This document shows, one piece after another, positions 8,805-17,877 of a stretch of DNA of 64,000 nucleotides (position 1 is the stretch's first letter; every line of letters starts with the position of its first letter). Origin of the DNA: Streptomyces spinoverrucosus. Lineage in GTDB: Bacteria > Actinomycetota > Actinomycetes > Streptomycetales > Streptomycetaceae. The stretch spans positions 248,001 to 312,000 of the forward strand of contig NZ_JADPZX010000001.1 of NCBI RefSeq assembly GCF_015712165.1, written 5' to 3'. The notes beneath the pieces are model-generated. The model did no database searches. It saw only the letters and a list, made by a program, of their open reading frames with translations, and had not been told where the DNA came from. The translations under genes were made by a program, and so were the position numbers.

Positions 8805-9649
8805 CACTCCGTCCCGTGCCCGCCCGCCGTGCTCGCCGCGGCACCGACCGCAGGCCGCGGTTCGCGATCGGCGTCACCGCCGTCTTCTTCGCGCTGCTGT
8901 ACCTGCCGATCGGCGTGGTGGTGCTGTTCTCGTTCAACTCGCAGAAGTCGCTGACCGTGTTCAAGGACTTCAGCCTCCGCTGGTACTCCGCCTTCTTCCG
9001 GGACCAGTTGCTGCTGGACTCGCTCGGCATGAGCCTGCGGGTCTCGCTCGTGGCGACGGCCGGCTCGCTGGTCCTCGGTGTCGCGCTGGCGCTCGGCCTG
9101 GTCCGCTGCCGCAACCGGCTCGGCTCGCTCGCCGGACTGATCATGCTCGTTCCGCTGATCACGCCGGAGATCGTCACCGGCGTCGCGGCGATGCTCCTCT
9201 TCAAGGGCATGAACGTGCCGTTGTCCACGGGCACGGTGATGCTGGCGGAGATCACCTTCTCGATCTCCTACGTGACCGTCATCCTGCGCTCGCGGATCGC
9301 CGCGCTGAACCCGGAGGTGGAGGAGGCGGCGATGGACCTGGGCGCCACCCGCTGGCAGTCGCTGCGGCTGGTGACGCTGCCGGCGCTGCTGCCGAGCATC
9401 CTCGCCTGTGCCGTACTGATCTTCGCCCTGGTCTTCGACGACTTCGTGCTCGCCTACTTCACCACCGGCGTCGATCCGCAGCCGCTGTCCGTCCGGATCT
9501 ACTCGGCCATCCGCTTCGGTGTCCAGCCGACGATCAACGCGGTGGGCACGCTGATGCTGTTCGGCTCGATCGCCCTCATCGCCCTCGCGCTGTTCATCCC
9601 GCGACTGTTCGGCCGGCGCGGCGGTATCGACCTCCTCTCCGGGAAGTGA
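8801..9649 (+). CDS. potC: PotC-type spermidine/putrescine ABC transporter permease
   Basis: A 282-residue inner-membrane permease with about six hydrophobic segments. It carries an intact EAA loop (EEAAMDLGATRWQSLRLVTLP), the surface that docks the ATPase, and the family-typical segment VFDDFVLAYFTTG. ATG 8801 overlaps the stop of the truncated PotB gene by 4 bp, and its own stop overlaps the start region of the ATPase. In intact systems PotB and PotC form a heterodimeric channel; here the partner is truncated, so function is doubtful unless the transporter can work as a PotC homodimer. Confidence 0.92.
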   Translation: MTLRPVPARRARRGTDRRPRFAIGVTAVFFALLYLPIGVVVLFSFNSQKSLTVFKDFSLRWYSAFFRDQLLLDSLGMSLRVSLVATAGSLVLGVALALGLVRCRNRLGSLAGLIMLVPLITPEIVTGVAAMLLFKGMNVPLSTGTVMLAEITFSISYVTVILRSRIAALNPEVEEAAMDLGATRWQSLRLVTLPALLPSILACAVLIFALVFDDFVLAYFTTGVDPQPLSVRIYSAIRFGVQPTINAVGTLMLFGSIALIALALFIPRLFGRRGGIDLLSGK

Positions 9650-9654
9650 GACCC

Positions 9655-10767
9655 GTGACCACGACGACTACCACCATCACGACCGCGGAGACCGGCACGG
9701 GCGGCACGCCCGCCGTCCGACTCGACGGGATCCGCAAGTGCTACGGCGACTCCCACGCCGTGCGGGACCTGTCCCTGGACATCGGTGCGGGCGAGTTCTT
9801 CTCGCTGCTCGGACCGTCCGGCTGCGGCAAGACGACCTCGCTGCGGATGATCGGCGGTTTCACCGATCCGACGCAGGGGCGGATCCTGCTCGGCGGCGAG
9901 GACGTCACCGGGCTGCCGCCGAACAGGCGCGATGTGAACACCGTGTTCCAGAGCTACGCCCTCTTCGACCATCTCTCCGTCGCCGACAACGTGGCGTTCG
10001 GGCTGAAGCGCAAGGGCGTGGCGCGGGCCGAGATCCGCGAGCGGGTGGGCACGATGCTGGAGCGGGTGCAGCTCGGCGGGCTGGCCGGGCGCAGGCCGGC
10101 CACGCTCTCCGGCGGCCAGCGCCAACGCGTCGCCCTGGCCCGTGCCCTGGTCAACCGGCCGCAGGTGCTGCTGCTTGACGAGCCGCTGGCGGCGTTGGAC
10201 CTGAAGCTGCGTCGGCAGATGCAGGTCGAACTGAAGCAGATCCAGCGGGAGATCGGCATCACGTTCGTGTTCGTCACCCACGACCAGGACGAGGCGCTGA
10301 CGATGTCGGACCGGGTGTGCGTGATGAACGACGGCCATGTGCGGCAGTGCGGAACCCCCGAGGACGTCTACGAGCGGCCCGCGAACAGCTTCGTCGCCTC
10401 GTTCATGGGCACCTCGAACCTCGTCCCGGGCACCTACCGTGCCGGAGAGGTCGTCATGGACGCCGGTCCGGCGCTGCCGGTGGGCCCGCAGCAAGGGGTC
10501 GCGGACGGCAGCCGGGTGAGCGTCGCGATCCGTCCCGAGAAGATCTGGCTCTCCGAACTCACCCCGGACATGGCACGCGTCACGGGTGTGGTGCGGGAGA
10601 CGGTGTACTCCGGCCCGACGACCACCTACCTGATCGAACTCGCCCCGGGCGTCACGGTATCGGTGCTGGAGCAGAACACCTACCGGTCCCGGATGGAGGA
10701 CCGGTGGTGCGGCGGCGAGAGCGTCGAGATCGGCTGGCGTCCGGAGCACTGCCTGGTTCTCGACTGA
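9655..10767 (+). CDS. potA: PotA-type polyamine ABC transporter ATPase
   Basis: A 370-residue ATPase. Walker A GPSGCGKTTS is near residue 55, the Q-loop lies in TVFQSYALFDHL, the signature is LSGGQRQRVALARAL, Walker B is VLLLDEPLAALD, and the switch histidine is in VFVTHDQDEA. A C-terminal TOBE domain begins near residue 275 (SVAIRPEKI). It would energise import of putrescine or spermidine. GTG 9655 has GGGAAG upstream; an earlier in-frame GTG at 9646 overlaps the potC stop and is an alternative. Substrate is inferred from the adjoining putrescine oxidation genes. Confidence 0.92.
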   Translation: MTTTTTTITTAETGTGGTPAVRLDGIRKCYGDSHAVRDLSLDIGAGEFFSLLGPSGCGKTTSLRMIGGFTDPTQGRILLGGEDVTGLPPNRRDVNTVFQSYALFDHLSVADNVAFGLKRKGVARAEIRERVGTMLERVQLGGLAGRRPATLSGGQRQRVALARALVNRPQVLLLDEPLAALDLKLRRQMQVELKQIQREIGITFVFVTHDQDEALTMSDRVCVMNDGHVRQCGTPEDVYERPANSFVASFMGTSNLVPGTYRAGEVVMDAGPALPVGPQQGVADGSRVSVAIRPEKIWLSELTPDMARVTGVVRETVYSGPTTTYLIELAPGVTVSVLEQNTYRSRMEDRWCGGESVEIGWRPEHCLVLD

Positions 10768-10816
10768 CGTGACTTCTTGACCGACGCCCGCGTCCTCCAG
10801 AGAAGGAACGTTTCTC

Positions 10817-12148
10817 ATGCATCATGACGTGATCGTGCTCGGCGCCGGCCTCGCCGGTCTCGCCGCCGCGCGGGACCTCGCGGCGGGCGGCGCCGACGTC
10901 CTCGTCGTCGAGGCCCGCGACCGGGTCGGTGGCCGGGTCGAGCAGACCGCCCTCCCCGACGGCCGTATCGTCCAGCTCGGCGGCGAGGTGGTGGGCCGGG
11001 CCCACACCGCCTACCTGGCGCTGGCCGCCGAACTCGGCCTCATCCTCGTCCCCAGCTATGTCGCCGAGCCCGGCGTCATCGCCCGGGCCACGCCGGAGGG
11101 CCTCTCGGCCGGTGACCCGCCGCACTGGTTCGCTCCGGGCGACGACGCCTGCCACCGTCGGGTCACCGAGGCGTTCGACGCCCTGGCCCGTACCGTCGAG
11201 CCGGACGACCCCTGGAGCCATCCGGAGGCCGACGCCCTCGACAGCGTCTCCGTCGGCGACTGGCTGCGCGCCGAGGGCGCGTCGCCCGGCGTCGTACGGC
11301 TGTGGGAGATCGGGCAACTCGCGCTGGCGAGCGGTTCGTACGAGCGGACCTCCCTGCTGTCCGCCCTGCGCAAGCACGCGGCGGTGCCCGGCGACCCGGG
11401 CGCCGGTGCGAGTGAGCACTACGACTACGACGACTGGGAGGGCCTGCGGGTCGCCGAGGGCTCCGCGACGGTCGCGCTGCGCATGGCCGCCGCACTGGAC
11501 GGACGGATCCGGCTCGGCGAGCCGGTCCGGGCAGTCGACGTACGCCCCGGCGGGTGCGCGGTGCTCCTCGCGAACGGCGAGACGCTGCGCGCCGACGCGG
11601 TGGTGAGCGCCCTGCCGGTGGGACCGCTGCGGTCCGTCCGGGTCACCGGCGTCTCCGCCGAGCGGCTCGCCTCGCTGCACCGGCAGCGCCAGGCGGTCGC
11701 CGCGAAGTTCGTGGCGGCGTACGACAAGCCGTTCTGGCGTGCGTCGGGGCTCAGCGGCCTGTCCGAGTGCGAGGGCGTGCTGGGCAGCACCTGGCCGCAG
11801 AACGAGGGCGTGCTCTCCGCGCTCGTCCCGCCCGAGCGCTACGGCGCGCTGCTGGGCATGCCCGCCGGCCTGCGCGAGGGCGAACTGCTCGGCGAGGTCG
11901 CCCGTCTGTACGGCGACGAGGCCCACGACCCCGTCCGCTGCTGGACGCGGTTGTGGGGCACCGACCCGTGGACCCAGGGCTACGTGACGCACTGGACGCC
12001 CGGCGACGTGACGGCGGTCGGGCCGCTGCACGGCACCCACGAACCGCCGTTCTACGTGTGCGGTTCCGACCAGTGGGTCGCCGGATACATGGAAGGCGCG
12101 GTGCGCACCGGGCGCGCCGCCGCGAAGGAGGCGCTGCGCCGTGGCTGA
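10817..12148 (+). CDS. FAD-dependent amine (putrescine) oxidase
   Basis: A 443-residue flavin monoamine oxidase. The N-terminal dinucleotide motif VIVLGAGLAGLAAARDL and the following GG-doublet region VVEARDRVGGRVEQ bind FAD. The C-terminal FAD motif is GYMEGAVRTGRAAAKEAL. It should oxidise putrescine, or a related amine, to 4-aminobutyraldehyde, hydrogen peroxide and ammonia. The next gene, overlapping it by 8 bp, encodes the matching aldehyde dehydrogenase. ATG 10817 follows GAAGGA at suitable spacing, 49 bp after potA. Amine-oxidase membership is certain; the putrescine substrate comes from context. Confidence 0.9.
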   Translation: MHHDVIVLGAGLAGLAAARDLAAGGADVLVVEARDRVGGRVEQTALPDGRIVQLGGEVVGRAHTAYLALAAELGLILVPSYVAEPGVIARATPEGLSAGDPPHWFAPGDDACHRRVTEAFDALARTVEPDDPWSHPEADALDSVSVGDWLRAEGASPGVVRLWEIGQLALASGSYERTSLLSALRKHAAVPGDPGAGASEHYDYDDWEGLRVAEGSATVALRMAAALDGRIRLGEPVRAVDVRPGGCAVLLANGETLRADAVVSALPVGPLRSVRVTGVSAERLASLHRQRQAVAAKFVAAYDKPFWRASGLSGLSECEGVLGSTWPQNEGVLSALVPPERYGALLGMPAGLREGELLGEVARLYGDEAHDPVRCWTRLWGTDPWTQGYVTHWTPGDVTAVGPLHGTHEPPFYVCGSDQWVAGYMEGAVRTGRAAAKEALRRG

Positions 12149-13550
12149 ACGACGTCCGGACGTGCTCAACCACATCGGCGGGCGGGACGTCCCCGCCGCG
12201 ACGGGCGCGACGATGCGGCTCGTCGACCCGGTGACCGGCGTCTCCCACCGGACCGCGCCGCTGTCCGGCCGCGCCGACACCGACGCGGCCTGCGCGGCGG
12301 CGGAGACGGCGTACGAGCGCTGGTCGGTGACCACGCCCGCCGAGCGGCAGCGGGCGCTGCTGCGCATCGCCGACGCGCTGGAGACGCGCGCGGCGGAACT
12401 GGTAGCGGCGGAGACGGCCGACACCGGCAAACCGGAGCGGCTGTTCCGCGCCGACGAACTGCCCGCGATCACCGACACCCTGCGCTTCTTCGCGGGCGCC
12501 GCGCGGAACCTGCCCGGCACGGCGGCCGGGGAGTACACCGAGGGGCGCACGTCGATGCTGCGGCGGGAGCCGGTCGGCGTGTGCGCGCAGATCACGCCGT
12601 GGAACTACCCGCTGATGATGGCGGTGTGGAAGATCGCCCCGGCGCTGGCCGCGGGAAACACCAGCGTGCTGAAACCGGCCGACAGCACGCCCACTTCGGC
12701 CGTGCTGCTCGCCCGGATCGCGGCGGAGCACCTGCCGCCGGGCGTGCTGAACGTGGTGTGCGGCGACCGCGACACCGGCCGCGCGCTGGTCGGCCATCCG
12801 GCGACCCGGCTGATCGCGCTGACCGGCAGTGTGCGGGCGGGCCGTGAGATCGCCACGGCCGCCGCCACGGACCTGAAGCGGGTGCACCTCGAACTGGGCG
12901 GCAACGCCCCGGTCCTGGTCCATGACGACGCCGATGTCGAGGAGGCGGCGGCGCGGCTGGCCGCGATCGCCTACTACAACGCCGGTCAGGACTGCACCGC
13001 ACCGACGCGGCTGCTGGTGCAGGCGGACGTCCACGACGCGTTCGTCGACGCGTTCGTCGGGCATGCCGAGGCGCTGCGCGCGGGCAGCGACTTCGGGCCG
13101 CTGAACAACGCCGGTCAGCTGGCCACCGTAAAGGGGCTGCTGGACCGGCTGCCGGGGCACGCGAAGATCGTGCTGGGCGGCGCGGCGACCGGCGGGCCGG
13201 GCTTCTTCCACGAGCCCACGGTGGTGACCGGGCTGCGCCAGCGGGACGAGCTCGTGCAGGAGGAGATCTTCGGTCCGGTCGTGACCGTCCAGTCGTTCAC
13301 GGACGACAGTGAGGCGCTGCGGCTGGCGAACGACGCGCGGTACGGGCTGGCCGCCGGAGTCTGGACGGCGAATCACGACCGGGCCATGCGGGCGACCCGG
13401 GCGCTCCACGCCGGCATCGTATGGGTGAACACCCATGGCACGACGGTGTCGGAGATGCCACACGGGGGCGTGAAGCACTCCGGCTACGGCAGCGACCTGT
13501 CGATGGCGGGCCTGCTGGACTACACACAGGTCAAGCACGTGATGCTGTGA
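12141..13550 (+). CDS. Gamma-aminobutyraldehyde dehydrogenase-type aldehyde dehydrogenase
   Basis: A 469-residue NAD(P)-dependent aldehyde dehydrogenase. The catalytic glutamate lies in LELGGNAP, the catalytic cysteine in NAGQDCTAPTR, and the oxyanion asparagine in ITPWNYPLM. The C-terminal PHGGVKHSGYGSDLS segment is typical of the PatD/GabD-like branch. It starts with GTG 12141 inside the end of the amine oxidase gene, which indicates translational coupling. Together the two enzymes would turn putrescine into 4-aminobutyrate. The gene is intact although the upstream transporter is damaged. Confidence 0.93.
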   Translation: MAERRPDVLNHIGGRDVPAATGATMRLVDPVTGVSHRTAPLSGRADTDAACAAAETAYERWSVTTPAERQRALLRIADALETRAAELVAAETADTGKPERLFRADELPAITDTLRFFAGAARNLPGTAAGEYTEGRTSMLRREPVGVCAQITPWNYPLMMAVWKIAPALAAGNTSVLKPADSTPTSAVLLARIAAEHLPPGVLNVVCGDRDTGRALVGHPATRLIALTGSVRAGREIATAAATDLKRVHLELGGNAPVLVHDDADVEEAAARLAAIAYYNAGQDCTAPTRLLVQADVHDAFVDAFVGHAEALRAGSDFGPLNNAGQLATVKGLLDRLPGHAKIVLGGAATGGPGFFHEPTVVTGLRQRDELVQEEIFGPVVTVQSFTDDSEALRLANDARYGLAAGVWTANHDRAMRATRALHAGIVWVNTHGTTVSEMPHGGVKHSGYGSDLSMAGLLDYTQVKHVML

Positions 13551-13617
13551 CGCCGCACCTTCTGGACGTGGCGCGGCCGGCCGGAGTGTCGTGGAAGAGT
13601 CCGCGCAACATGCCGCC

Positions 13618-15138
13618 TTACGCGGTCGGCAGCGGCAGGGCGGTGAAGACGTGCTGTTCCCAGAGGCGACGGGAGGCCTCTTCCGGGTAGGCGGCGACGG
13701 TGGGTTCGGTGTCGAGGAGTTGGGCGAGGCGGCGCTCGGTGTCGTACGCCGGCCAGCCCGGGTCGCCGGTGGTGGCGAACGCGGTCCAGGCGGAGCGGAC
13801 GTGGGCGGAGAGCGTCTCGGTCTCGGGTGAGGGCTCGGGCCCGATCAGCATGGCGCCGATGCCGTCGTACACGCCGAAGGTCAGCGGTACGTCGAGGCCG
13901 TGGCAGGCGCCCAGCGCGCCCTCGTTCACCGGCGCGGACCAGGTGAGGTCGTACAGGTGCGCCCGGCCACCACCGGCCACCTGGGCCTCTGCGAGGTGCA
14001 GTGAGGGCATGCGGAACAGCCAGTCCGACTGCACCAGTTCGAACAGGTACTCCGCCGAGGCGTCCGGGAACGCGGCGCGATAGTCCTTCTCGGCGTCCGG
14101 CGTCGGCCCGAACAGGCCCAGCGCCGTCGCGGCCAGGCCCTCGTCGACCCGGCCGAGCAGCCCGCCGAGCAGCAGGAACAGCCGGTACTCGTCCTGGTTG
14201 TGCCCGACGACCAGGTCCAGATCCCGTGCGGCACCGCTCGCGAGGGCTTCCCACGGCGTGGTGGGCAGCACCTCACCGTCGACGACGGGCGAGAACGGGG
14301 TCGGGGTGAGGGCGACGGCGCCCCAGCGGTGCGCGTACTCGCGCATCCGGGCGGTCAACGCGGCTCCCGCCCCGGGGAGTTCGCGCGGGTCCACGCCGGC
14401 GAGGTCGGCCACCGTGGGACGCAGGCCGAGCTCACCGGCCAGGGCGGCCGCGATGTCCGCGGCCAGCGCGCCGGAGAAGAACGTGCCGGGCACGCTCTGC
14501 GCGATGGCCCGCCGGAACAGGCCCCGGGCGCGCGGCATGACCATCAGCGAGGCGATGGATCCCGCGCCGGCGGATTCACCGAAGACGGTGACCCGGTCGG
14601 GGTCGCCTCCGAAGGCGGTGATGTTCTCACGCACCCATTCCAGGGCCGCGACCTGGTCGAGCAGTCCCCGGTTCGCCGGCGCGCCCTCGATCCACGCGAA
14701 GCCTTCCATCCCGACCCGGTAGTTGAGCGTGACCACGACGAGGTCGCCCTCGCGCGCGAGGCGGCTGCCGTCGTAGGCGGGGTCGGCGGAGGAGCCGAAC
14801 TTGTAGGCGCCGCCGTAGATCCACACCATGACGGGGCGCCGCGCCGCCGGATCCGCGTCCGGCGTCCAGACGTTCACGGTCAGCCAGTCGTCACCGGCCG
14901 GGAGATCCCCGGCAGGAGCCATGTCGGGACCCATGGGCTCCTGCGGAGGCGGCGGACCGAACGCGAACGCCTCCCGGACGCCGTCCCAACGCTCCACCGG
15001 CCGCGGGGCCGCGAAGCGCGCCTCACCCACGGGCGGCTGTGCGTAGGGGATGCCCCGGAAGACCGTCAAACCGCCCTCAAGGCGACCGCGGACCACGCCG
15101 GAATCCGTTGTGACCTGGGCAGATTCGTGTCCGCGCAT
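13618..15138 (-). CDS. Type-B carboxylesterase
   Basis: A 506-residue esterase/lipase family protein. The oxyanion region is VWIYGGAYKFGS, the nucleophile elbow is VTVFGESAGAGSIASL with the catalytic serine, and the catalytic histidine lies in ACHGLDVP. The N-terminal signature VRGRLEGGLTVFRGIPYAQPPVG is classical for the family. ATG 15138 has GAGGAG upstream; the frame is open much further but that part is a shadow of the radical SAM genes. No signal peptide is visible. It lies 32 bp after the STM4011-type gene on the same strand, so it may be co-transcribed with that operon. Substrate unknown. Confidence 0.93.
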   Translation of the reverse strand: MRGHESAQVTTDSGVVRGRLEGGLTVFRGIPYAQPPVGEARFAAPRPVERWDGVREAFAFGPPPPQEPMGPDMAPAGDLPAGDDWLTVNVWTPDADPAARRPVMVWIYGGAYKFGSSADPAYDGSRLAREGDLVVVTLNYRVGMEGFAWIEGAPANRGLLDQVAALEWVRENITAFGGDPDRVTVFGESAGAGSIASLMVMPRARGLFRRAIAQSVPGTFFSGALAADIAAALAGELGLRPTVADLAGVDPRELPGAGAALTARMREYAHRWGAVALTPTPFSPVVDGEVLPTTPWEALASGAARDLDLVVGHNQDEYRLFLLLGGLLGRVDEGLAATALGLFGPTPDAEKDYRAAFPDASAEYLFELVQSDWLFRMPSLHLAEAQVAGGGRAHLYDLTWSAPVNEGALGACHGLDVPLTFGVYDGIGAMLIGPEPSPETETLSAHVRSAWTAFATTGDPGWPAYDTERRLAQLLDTEPTVAAYPEEASRRLWEQHVFTALPLPTA

Positions 15139-15170
15139 CGATGGCTCCTCACGGGAGGGCGAAACGGAAG

Positions 15171-16034
15171 TCAACTCGTGCTGATCAGGGTACGGCCCGC
15201 GGGGATGCGTTCCAGCACCCCACCGGCGAAGACGTCGTACAGAGGCAGCGTCTCGAGGTGTACGTAGCCGATGTGGCAGTCGCAGGTGGCCAGCGGGCAG
15301 GGGCGCGGGCGCAGGGCATCTCGGTACGAGCCGTCGTAGAGGTTGCCCAGGGGGGTGCGCACGAAGTGGCAGCGGCGGACGGTGCCGTCGCCGTCGACCG
15401 AGATCACGGAGTCGCCGGTACGGCACGGCAGACCGGCGCTGGTGTGGGGGTGACGGCTGTAGGGGAACAGCGGGTCCAGGGCCGTCCACAGGTCGGCGTC
15501 GGCGTCCGTGTAGGTGTGGCCCTCGGCGGCGTTGATCCACAGGTAGACGTGGTCCGGCAGGTCGGCGCGCAGGCGGCGGGCCGCTTCGAGGTGGTCGGGC
15601 AGTCCGACGACGCCGACGCTGAACCGGACGCCGCGCGCGGCCAGTTCGCGGCACTTGGAGAGGAAACGGTCGTAGGGGGTCTGGCCCGGGTGGTAGGTGC
15701 ACCACAGGGCGAGGGTGTCGGCGTCCGCGTCGGCGAGCCAGTCGGTGCGGCAGCTGAGGTTGGTCTGGATCGCCACCCGCCGGATGTGCGGGAGGTGGGA
15801 GAGGTCCGCGAGGGTGCGCCGGTACCAGGAACGGACCAGGCCCTCGCCCCACGGGGTGAACAGGATCGACAGACGGTCCTCGCCACGGTCCGCGGCCCAG
15901 GCGGCGAAGCGTTCCAGAGCGGCGCGGTCGGCGCGCAGCTCGGCGCCGCTGTCGCGACGCTTGGCGAACGGACAGTAGGGGCAGTCGTAGTCGCAGGAGG
16001 CGAGTGGGCCACGGTAGAGCAGGGTGAGGTCCAT
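15171..16034 (-). CDS. STM4011-family radical SAM protein
   Basis: A 287-residue radical SAM enzyme. The cluster-binding motif is CDYDCPYC (CX3CX2C) at about residues 14-21, followed by the PFAKR segment of this family. The C-terminal third has further cysteines (AGLPCRT, VRRCHF, CPLATCDC) that look like a SPASM/twitch-type auxiliary cluster. Product and substrate are unknown. It lies 9 bp downstream of the STM4012-type gene and closes the five-gene set named after Salmonella STM4011-STM4015. Co-occurrence of two radical SAM proteins, an ATP-grasp protein and a hydrolase suggests assembly of a modified small molecule or peptide, which is inference. Confidence 0.85.
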   Translation of the reverse strand: MDLTLLYRGPLASCDYDCPYCPFAKRRDSGAELRADRAALERFAAWAADRGEDRLSILFTPWGEGLVRSWYRRTLADLSHLPHIRRVAIQTNLSCRTDWLADADADTLALWCTYHPGQTPYDRFLSKCRELAARGVRFSVGVVGLPDHLEAARRLRADLPDHVYLWINAAEGHTYTDADADLWTALDPLFPYSRHPHTSAGLPCRTGDSVISVDGDGTVRRCHFVRTPLGNLYDGSYRDALRPRPCPLATCDCHIGYVHLETLPLYDVFAGGVLERIPAGRTLISTS

Positions 16035-16043
16035 GAGGGCCGG

Positions 16044-17876
16044 TCACTTCCTCTCGTAGGCGGCCATCGCGGCCCGCACGGCCGGGGAGAACAGGGCGGG
16101 GCCGATCGCGTCGGAGTGGGCGAGGCCCTCGGGGGTGAGGCGGAGGGTCGTGGAGTCGTCGGCCAGCCAGCCGCGGTCGGCGAATCGTTCCAGTGCGGGG
16201 CCGAAGTCGTCGGCGGGGGCGACGCCGAAGCGGGCCCGGTAGGCGTCGAGTGGCAGTCCCTCGGCCTGAAGGAGCGACTGCAGCAGGTGACGGCGCCGCG
16301 CCTCGTGGGTGTCCATCTCGTAGCCGACCTCGGCGTGGGAGAAGTCGGTGGTGTGGACGTAGTCGTCGATGATGGCGCGGATCTCGTGCATGCCGACGGC
16401 GTAGTCGAAGGAGTAGTGCAGCCCGGCCGTGTAGGAGCGGGCGCCGCAGCCGAGGCCGATCATGCCGTCCGTCTGGCAGGCGTAGTCGTCGGCACCCTGC
16501 GGCGGGGCGTCGGTCCGGCGGAACATGCGCATGGACTGCTGGGTGTAGCCGTGGGCGAGGAGGTGGTCGCGGCCGACGCGGTACAGCCGCAGCCGCTGCT
16601 CGTCCCACGCCGGGTCCGGGCCGGTGCCGCGGCGGTCGAGGCCGGTGAGGGGGCGGACGTACAGGGGGTAGAGGTACAGCTCCTCGGGTCGCCAGGACAG
16701 GGCGGCGTCCAGGGAGTGGCGCCAGGTGTCCTCCGTCTGGCCGTTGATGCCGTAGATGAGGTCGATGTTGAGCACCGGGATGCGGGCGTCGCGGACGCGT
16801 CCGAGCGCGGACTCCACGTCGGCGCGGCGTTGCGGGCGTACGGCGGCCCGCGCCTCGGAGTCGACGAAGCTCTGCACGCCCAGGCTGAGGCGGGTGGCGC
16901 CGCGGGCGGCCAGGACCGCCAGCCGGTCGGCGGTGGCCGTGGCGGGTGACGCCTCGACCGACAGCGGGACGGCACGCAGGTCGGCGCCCATGCGGTGCTC
17001 GGCGATGTCGCAGAGGCGGTCCAGTTCGCCGGCGGTGAGGAAGGTGGGGGTGCCGCCGCCGAAGGCCGCCGTGGCGAAGCGGACCTCGTCGGTGTCCCCG
17101 AGAGCCTCGCGTACGGTGGCCGCCTGGCGGTCCAGCGCGTCCAGGTATGCCCCGGTCAGTCCGTCCGGGGCGCCGATGCGGGTGAACAGGTTGCAGAAGC
17201 CGCAGCGGACCTCGCAGAAGGGGATGTGCAGGTAGAGGGAGAGGGCGTCCTTCGGCTCGGCGGCCCACAGGGAGGCGAGCGTGGGGCGGTGGGGAAGCGG
17301 GCGGTAGGCCGTCTTGTGGGGGTAGGCGTAGACGTAGTGCTGGTAGGGACCGCCCTCGAGCGCGTCCGGTGCGGTGGTGGCACCCGAGGGCGCGGCCGAT
17401 ACGGCGGCGGTCAGCAGGGATCCGGCGGGGGTTGCCGAGGTTTCGGCGGGGGTCGTGGGGGCCTTAACGGTGGTCGTCGGGGCTTCGGCGCGGGTGGTAG
17501 GGGCTTTAGCGGCGGTCGTCGGGGCTTCAGCGGTGGTCATCGGGGCTTCAACGGTGGTCATCGGGGCTTCAGCGGTGGTCATCGGGGCTTCGGCGCGGGT
17601 TGTCGGGGCTTCGGCGCGGGTTGTCGGGGCTTCGACGCGGGTTGTCGGGGCTTCGGCAGCAGTCATCAGAGTCTCGACGCGAGCCGCCGAGACCTCGCCA
17701 GCAGCCATCAGAGTCTCGACGCGAGCCGCCGAGACCTCGCCAGCAGCCATCAGAGTCTCGACGCGAGCCGCCGAGACCTCGCCAGCAGTCATCAGAGTCT
17801 CGACGCGAGCCGCCGAGACTTCGCCAGCAGTCATCAGGGGCTCGGCGCGGGTTGTCGAGGCTTCGGCGGTGGTCAT
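16044..17876 (-). CDS. STM4012-family radical SAM protein with an N-terminal heptad-repeat extension
   Basis: A 610-residue HemN-like radical SAM protein. Residues from about 175 onward form the normal STM4012 core: YQHYVYAYPHKTAYRPLP, then SLYLHIPFCEVRCGFCNLF with the CX3CX2C cluster motif, then a TIM-barrel-like domain and a C-terminal HemN-type domain. Residues 1-140 are twenty tandem heptads such as MTAGEVS-AARVETL and TTRAEAP, encoded by perfect 21-bp units. The ATG at 17876 overlaps the stop of the STM4013-type gene (ATGA), and no good internal start lies between the repeats and the core. The extension is therefore probably translated. Such an extension is not expected in the family. 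Confidence 0.85.
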   Translation of the reverse strand: MTTAEASTTRAEPLMTAGEVSAARVETLMTAGEVSAARVETLMAAGEVSAARVETLMAAGEVSAARVETLMTAAEAPTTRVEAPTTRAEAPTTRAEAPMTTAEAPMTTVEAPMTTAEAPTTAAKAPTTRAEAPTTTVKAPTTPAETSATPAGSLLTAAVSAAPSGATTAPDALEGGPYQHYVYAYPHKTAYRPLPHRPTLASLWAAEPKDALSLYLHIPFCEVRCGFCNLFTRIGAPDGLTGAYLDALDRQAATVREALGDTDEVRFATAAFGGGTPTFLTAGELDRLCDIAEHRMGADLRAVPLSVEASPATATADRLAVLAARGATRLSLGVQSFVDSEARAAVRPQRRADVESALGRVRDARIPVLNIDLIYGINGQTEDTWRHSLDAALSWRPEELYLYPLYVRPLTGLDRRGTGPDPAWDEQRLRLYRVGRDHLLAHGYTQQSMRMFRRTDAPPQGADDYACQTDGMIGLGCGARSYTAGLHYSFDYAVGMHEIRAIIDDYVHTTDFSHAEVGYEMDTHEARRRHLLQSLLQAEGLPLDAYRARFGVAPADDFGPALERFADRGWLADDSTTLRLTPEGLAHSDAIGPALFSPAVRAAMAAYERK

Positions 17877-17877
17877 C
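17458..17877. repeat. Array of twenty 21-bp units (420 bp) encoding heptads
   Basis: The DNA from 17458 to 17877 divides exactly into twenty 21-bp units. Ten related units occupy 17458-17667 (typical GGGGCTTCGGCGCGGGTTGTC in the first bases). Next comes a higher-order 42-bp unit, repeated four times with very few differences (17668-17709, 17710-17751, 17752-17793, 17794-17835). Two more 21-bp units complete the array. Every unit keeps the reading frame and encodes seven residues with a conserved acidic or lysine residue at position 5. The near-identity of the 42-bp copies indicates recent expansion. Copy number is likely to vary between strains without shifting the frame. Confidence 0.92.

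Noticed and set aside
15141..16949. 602-aa plus-strand frame opposite the radical SAM genes
   Set aside because: It is a shadow of the STM4011/STM4012-type genes with no independent evidence.
17458..17877. CRISPR-like array
   Set aside because: There are no unique spacers of constant length and no cas genes; the units are contiguous and in frame with a protein.
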